A stretch of 64,000 nt of DNA from an uncultured Parasphingopyxis sp. Its GTDB lineage: Bacteria > Pseudomonadota > Alphaproteobacteria > Sphingomonadales > Sphingomonadaceae. Where the stretch lies: NCBI GenBank assembly GCA_947259005.1, contig CAMYKP010000001.1, forward strand, positions 45,696 through 109,695. Direction: 5' to 3'. Shown here one piece after another: positions 60,884-64,000 of the stretch. Numbering within the stretch: the first letter of the stretch is position 1; the number at the start of each line of letters is the position of its first letter. The notes beneath the pieces were generated by a model. The model saw only the letters and a list, made by a program, of their open reading frames with translations. It was not told where the DNA came from and made no database searches. A program made the translations under genes and the position numbers.

Positions 60884-61689
60884 TTTTTAGCCAGATCCGC
60901 CAACGGGGTCATCTCCGCTTCGTTCATGTCGTCCGGCATGAATGTTATTGAGCGCGACGGCGGCATGAACCAGCAGACGGATCGACCAAAATTCTGCGCA
61001 TATTCGTCGCTTTTGAACGCACTTCTTGAAACGTTGATCACAAGCGAGCGACAGGGCTGCATTGCCATCGAGCTCATCAGCAGAACGCGTGGCTCGGGAA
61101 CGTGCCAAATTTCCTTTAGATGGCCATCCAGCGCGCGGGCGGCTTGGGGTGACAGATAGTCTGCGGAAGGCGTGGAATGGAGTATTTTCGTGCCGGCCTT
61201 GATCGTCACATTCCCGCTTTGCGGATCACCGTTTGTTTCTGCCAGTTCGCTCGGTTCGCCGCGCCAATCCCGGTAGCGCACCAGACTCTCAATTACCCCC
61301 ATCGGAATCACATAAGCGGGCTGCTCCGCAGTGGGATCGGCATACAGAACCGCGCCTGACCCCGCATCGAGGCAGGGCCGGGCCAGACTGGCGAGATTAT
61401 GGGCGACGTAATCATCAGACGGCGTGATATCGAGGCGCAGATAAGGGAATCCGTCCGGCCCGACAAAAGGCGCGGAGGTAGGGACTTCGATTGCGGCGGA
61501 CCAGAGCGCGGAAAAAAAGGCATGTTGCCAACCATCGTCTCGCTGGTGGGGCGGCGCTGTGATCAGTTCCCGCAGGCGATCCGTCATGACGGGGTCGGGC
61601 AAGGTTTCCGCGTTTGGATCAATCGCCAGCAGTTCCGCGAAAGCGGGAGCTTGCTTGGCATTGCCGAACAGCTTTCCAAAAATGCTCAC
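60880..61689 (-). CDS. protein of unknown function, translationally coupled to rlmE
   Basis: I do not recognise the family. The 269-residue protein has no signal peptide or membrane segment; it begins MSIFGKLFGNAKQAPAFAELLAIDP, contains a middle region FVGPDGFPYLRLDITPSDDYVAHNLASLARPCLDAGSGAVLYADP and ends MTPLADLAKN. Repeated Ala/Pro/Trp-rich segments, no cysteine pair, no nucleotide motif. Starts at a GTG that overlaps the rlmE TGA by 4 nt, so it is in the gppA-rlmE operon; it ends by sharing CTAG with the DsbA-like gene. A secretion-associated SseB-like domain is a remote possibility that I cannot support from sequence alone. Confidence 0.6.
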   Translation of the reverse strand: MSIFGKLFGNAKQAPAFAELLAIDPNAETLPDPVMTDRLRELITAPPHQRDDGWQHAFFSALWSAAIEVPTSAPFVGPDGFPYLRLDITPSDDYVAHNLASLARPCLDAGSGAVLYADPTAEQPAYVIPMGVIESLVRYRDWRGEPSELAETNGDPQSGNVTIKAGTKILHSTPSADYLSPQAARALDGHLKEIWHVPEPRVLLMSSMAMQPCRSLVINVSRSAFKSDEYAQNFGRSVCWFMPPSRSITFMPDDMNEAEMTPLADLAKN

Positions 61690-62327
61690 ATCCGTCCTTT
61701 AAACCCTTTCGCGATCACATACCATTCCGATGAGCCTTTGCGGCTGGCCGGTGGTTTGGCGTGCTTCACCGTGGTGAAATTGCGTTTGAGTTCGGCGACC
61801 AGCGTGTTGTCCGCGCCGCCTGCCAGAACCTTGGCGATAAACGTGCCGCCCGGGCGCAATATTTCGGTGGCAAATAACGCCGCCGCCTCGACGAGGCCCA
61901 TCGTCCGCAGGTGATCGGTCTGTTTGTGGCCGACAGTATTCGCCGCCATGTCCGACATGACGAGATCGGCTTCTCCGCCCAGCGCTTCGGTAAGTTTTTC
62001 CGGGGCGTCGTCGTCGAGGAAATCCATCTCGAAAATCGTGACGCCTTCGATTGGATCGGTCGGCAGAAGGTCGATTCCGACGATTTTTGCGTGCGGCACT
62101 TTCTTGCGCGCGAACTGCGCCCAGCCGCCCGGTGCGATGCCGAGATCGACGATGCGCTGTGCGCCTTTCAGGAGCTCGAACCGCTCATCCAGCTCGATCA
62201 GCTTATAGGCGGAGCGCGCGCGGTAGCCGTCGCTCTGGGCGCGTTTCACATAGGGATCGTTGATCTGCCGTTCGAGCCAGCGACGGGAGGATTCAGAGCG
62301 CCCGCTCGCCTTGCGTACCTGTTTCAT
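61686..62327 (-). CDS. rlmE: 23S rRNA (uridine-2552-2'-O)-methyltransferase
   Basis: A 213-residue FtsJ/RrmJ-type methyltransferase that methylates the ribose of U2552 in 23S rRNA. Motifs visible: AYKLIELDERFELL near residue 41 (K catalytic), IVDLGIAPGGWAQFAR (SAM motif I), GIDLLPTD, DLVMSDMAANTVGHK (catalytic Asp) and GGTFIAKVLAGG (catalytic Lys), giving the K-D-K-E tetrad with the Glu in GSSEWYV. Basic tail KQVRKASGRSESSRRWLERQ. Overlaps gppA by 4 nt. Confidence 0.96.
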   Translation of the reverse strand: MKQVRKASGRSESSRRWLERQINDPYVKRAQSDGYRARSAYKLIELDERFELLKGAQRIVDLGIAPGGWAQFARKKVPHAKIVGIDLLPTDPIEGVTIFEMDFLDDDAPEKLTEALGGEADLVMSDMAANTVGHKQTDHLRTMGLVEAAALFATEILRPGGTFIAKVLAGGADNTLVAELKRNFTTVKHAKPPASRKGSSEWYVIAKGFKGRM

Positions 62328-63400
62328 CGCCTGTCCTGTGCCATCATGGAGCGCAAAATGCCTTCGCGAATGCCGCGGTCGGCAATGCCTATGCGCTCTG
62401 CTGGCCAGATGTCGAGGATTGCCTCTAATATGGCGCAGCCCGCAACGACGAGATCGGCCCGCTCTGAACCGATACAGGGGACTTCGGCCCGCTCCGGTAC
62501 CGATTTATAGGCAAGGTCCGTGCTGACGGCTCGCAGCGCCTCTGATGGCAGCACAAGTCCGTCAATCTTGCTGCGATCGTAGCTCGGGAGCCCCAGATGC
62601 ACGCTGGCCAGGGTCGTCACCGTGCCGCTGGTGCCCAGCAGGCGGGGCTGGTAGCCGATTGTCGGCAGGGTCGAAGCGAAGTCGGCGAAGCTGGCCGCAA
62701 CGCGGCTGCGCATGCGCTGATAGGTTTCGAGTCTGTCCTCCAGCGTGGTCAGATCGTTGAATTCCTTCTCCGCCAGGCTCACCACGCCCCAGGGCGCGCT
62801 GTACCAGGAGAGGATTTCGGGCTCGCCTGCGCGAGGGCCTTCCCTCCCCGGGTCGATCAGCACCAGTTCGGTCGAGCCGCCGCCGATATCGAAGATCAGC
62901 GCCGGGCCGTCTCCGGGTTCAAGCAGGATATGGCATCCGAGAACCGCCAGCCGGGCTTCCTCTTCCGGGCTGATGATATCGAGTACGATGCCGGTTTCTT
63001 CGCGCACCCGGCGAACGAAATGGCGGCCATTGGCGGCGCGGCGACAGGCTTCGGTGGCGACCGAACGTGCCAGGCTGACATGGCGGCGGCGCAATTTGTC
63101 TCCGCAGATGGCGAGCGCAGCGACCGCACGGTCGATTGCCGCATCGCTGAGCCGCCCGGTTTTGGAAAGACCCTCACCGAGCCTGACGATCCGGGAAAAG
63201 GCGTCGATAACGGTAAACCCGTCCGCCGCCGGCCGGGCGACGAGCAGGCGGCAATTGTTCGTGCCGAGATCGATGGCGCCAAAGCTGCGCCGGCTGTTGA
63301 ATTTGTGATGATGCCGGGATGAACCGCCTGATTTGCGGTCAACCGAACCCCCCGAAGCCACGCCGGGTTCCGATCTGGGGCTGGCGATGTGTTCGTCCAC
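62324..63400 (-). CDS. Ppx/GppA family exopolyphosphatase/guanosine pentaphosphatase
   Basis: A 358-residue ASKHA-fold phosphatase. The phosphate-binding AIDLGTNNCRLLVARP near residue 43 and the second loop LIFDIGGGSTELVLID about 165 are the family hallmarks. Members hydrolyse polyphosphate or pppGpp. The N-terminal 38 residues are basic, with HHHKFNSRR, and may bind a partner. It begins at a GTG (63398-63400) and ends overlapping rlmE by 4 nt, so it is the first gene in a gppA-rlmE-unknown operon. Exact substrate cannot be told from the sequence. Confidence 0.9.
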   Translation of the reverse strand: MDEHIASPRSEPGVASGGSVDRKSGGSSRHHHKFNSRRSFGAIDLGTNNCRLLVARPAADGFTVIDAFSRIVRLGEGLSKTGRLSDAAIDRAVAALAICGDKLRRRHVSLARSVATEACRRAANGRHFVRRVREETGIVLDIISPEEEARLAVLGCHILLEPGDGPALIFDIGGGSTELVLIDPGREGPRAGEPEILSWYSAPWGVVSLAEKEFNDLTTLEDRLETYQRMRSRVAASFADFASTLPTIGYQPRLLGTSGTVTTLASVHLGLPSYDRSKIDGLVLPSEALRAVSTDLAYKSVPERAEVPCIGSERADLVVAGCAILEAILDIWPAERIGIADRGIREGILRSMMAQDRR

Positions 63401-63544
63401 GCCGTTTACTTCTTCTAATATTCTGTTTTCCGATACGGCTTATGCCGCCGGTACTTGGGCACGAGACTAGCGCAAAGAGACGCCAAAGAGCAAGCGGAGC
63501 GGATTGACAGCATTTGCGGCGCTCCCTATGTCGCCGCCTCCCGG

Positions 63545-63618
63545 TGCCCCGTCGTCTAATGGTAAGACTACGGACTCTGACTCCGTCAATTGTGGTTCGA
63601 ATCCACACGGGGCATCCA
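63545..63618 (+). tRNA. tRNA-Gln (CUG)
   Basis: A 74-nt tRNA. TGCCCCG pairs with CGGGGCA, discriminator T, encoded CCA at 63616-63618. The anticodon loop ctCTGac gives CUG, reading CAG glutamine. D arm tctaatggtaaga and T arm tgtggTTCGAATccaca are present. Confidence 0.96.
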
Positions 63619-64000
63619 GGGGTTATCTAAATAAATCAAATTGATAGACGGCTGGCTTGTCGAGCATTGGTTGTGTTGGGTGTGTTCGCTCTATAGCGAC
63701 ATATTCCCCACGATTCCGCTAGTTTCCGTTATCTCTCGGCTAGTCCATGCAACATGAATGCAACATGGTTCTTGCGTGTGCGTTAAACGAGGTCGCTCTT
63801 GCACGATCCTCATGCCTACAACGGGCAACTCCAAAACTTTTTTGTCACGGTTTAGCACAAGCTCGGACTGCAATCGGTGTCCGGTTTCATTGCTCTGGAG
63901 AATAGGCCTGCCCCCTCATGTTAACAATTGTTGATCTGCACGCCCATACTGCGACGTTCCGACCGGCTGGCCAAACAAGCTTGCGAGATGGTTTCTGGAG
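63619..64000. other. less GC-rich region after tRNA-Gln, possible integration boundary
   Basis: Visibly lower GC than the rest of the window. It contains two direct copies of ATGCAACATG (63747-63756 and 63758-63767, separated by one base) and no convincing complete gene. The location immediately after a tRNA 3' end is a frequent attachment site for integrative elements, but no integrase is visible before the window edge. Confidence 0.35.
63918..64000 (+). CDS. possible partial ORF running off the window end
   Basis: ATG at 63918 opens a frame of 27 codons (MLTIVDLHAHTATFRPAG...) that is still open at the window edge. There is no clear ribosome binding site, and 27 codons cannot establish coding. 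DLHAHT superficially resembles a metal-dependent hydrolase start, but this is too short to rely on. Confidence 0.2.
   Translation, partial: MLTIVDLHAHTATFRPAGQTSLRDGFW

Noticed and set aside
63691-63873. 60-codon minus-strand ORF after tRNA-Gln
   Set aside because: Short, no domain; considered as an integrase fragment but shows no tyrosine recombinase residues.

Overview
The window looks like ordinary chromosomal backbone of a high-GC alphaproteobacterium, most likely a sphingomonad (Sphingomonadales). This rests on overall protein character and on several traits: Mrp divergent from hflK-hflC-Do protease, an RNase E with an acidic insert in its S1 region, a BamF/DUF3035-type lipoprotein behind lspA, a TorF-type porin, abundant TonB-free intergenic palindromic repeats, and a prfB that needs no frameshift. 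No phage, CRISPR array, rRNA operon, complete transposon or classical defence island was found. The taxonomic statement is inference; no database was searched.

Layout. 1-7.3 kb: end of an AI-2E family transporter, S-formylglutathione hydrolase, two alpha/beta hydrolases, a PilZ protein, an AlkA-type glycosylase, a 2Fe-2S ferredoxin, RlmB-type methyltransferase, tRNA-Tyr, a DUF4019-like secreted protein, a TetR regulator and tRNA-Gly. 7.3-16.5 kb: a membrane protein, a 425 bp intergenic region with a striking inverted repeat and one copy of a dispersed 37 bp repeat, glutamate-cysteine ligase, a large exported P-domain/DUF11 protein, RsmE, UbiA, PmbA/TldE and a CysQ-like phosphatase, then a CoA-binding protein. 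16.5-23 kb: Mrp divergent from hflK-hflC-degP and a HerA-C/DUF853 ATPase (membrane protein quality control block). 23-32.8 kb: thioesterase, long GST-like protein, QueF, exported proline-rich protein, S10 carboxypeptidase, and a coupled sulfurtransferase-cystathionine beta-lyase-MscS run, then a small unknown protein and a TorF porin.

32.8-44.7 kb is almost entirely on the minus strand: a peptide-type ABC exporter/importer core (two permeases and a double ATPase, no binding protein nearby), lspA-DUF3035, ileS (with an internal AT-rich patch), and the tightly coupled thyA-folA-M19 dipeptidase set followed by ribF and a catalytically degenerate GDPD-like gene. 44.7-51.6 kb holds a stand-alone RadC/JAB protein, DUF2189 membrane protein, a two-gene glycan-modification-like cassette (a double methyltransferase and a GT2-CmcI fusion), an apparently exported methyltransferase coupled to prfB, and a GNAT acetyltransferase. 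51.6-64 kb contains PBP1A, AmiC-type amidase, RNase E with a long structured leader, an M48 protease with TPRs, a DsbA-like oxidoreductase, and the overlapping gppA-rlmE-unknown operon; the window ends at tRNA-Gln followed by a less GC-rich stretch that could be an integration boundary.

Most adjacent same-strand genes overlap by 4 nt (ATGA/GTGA), and three convergent pairs share a single CTAG as stop codons for both strands. The most unusual items are the GT2-CmcI/double-methyltransferase pair, the GDPD pseudoenzyme coupled to ribF, the exported SAM-methyltransferase coupled to prfB, the dispersed TTGACAC-bearing repeat, and the foreign-looking segment in ileS. I did not find clear evidence of a wholly new multi-gene system.
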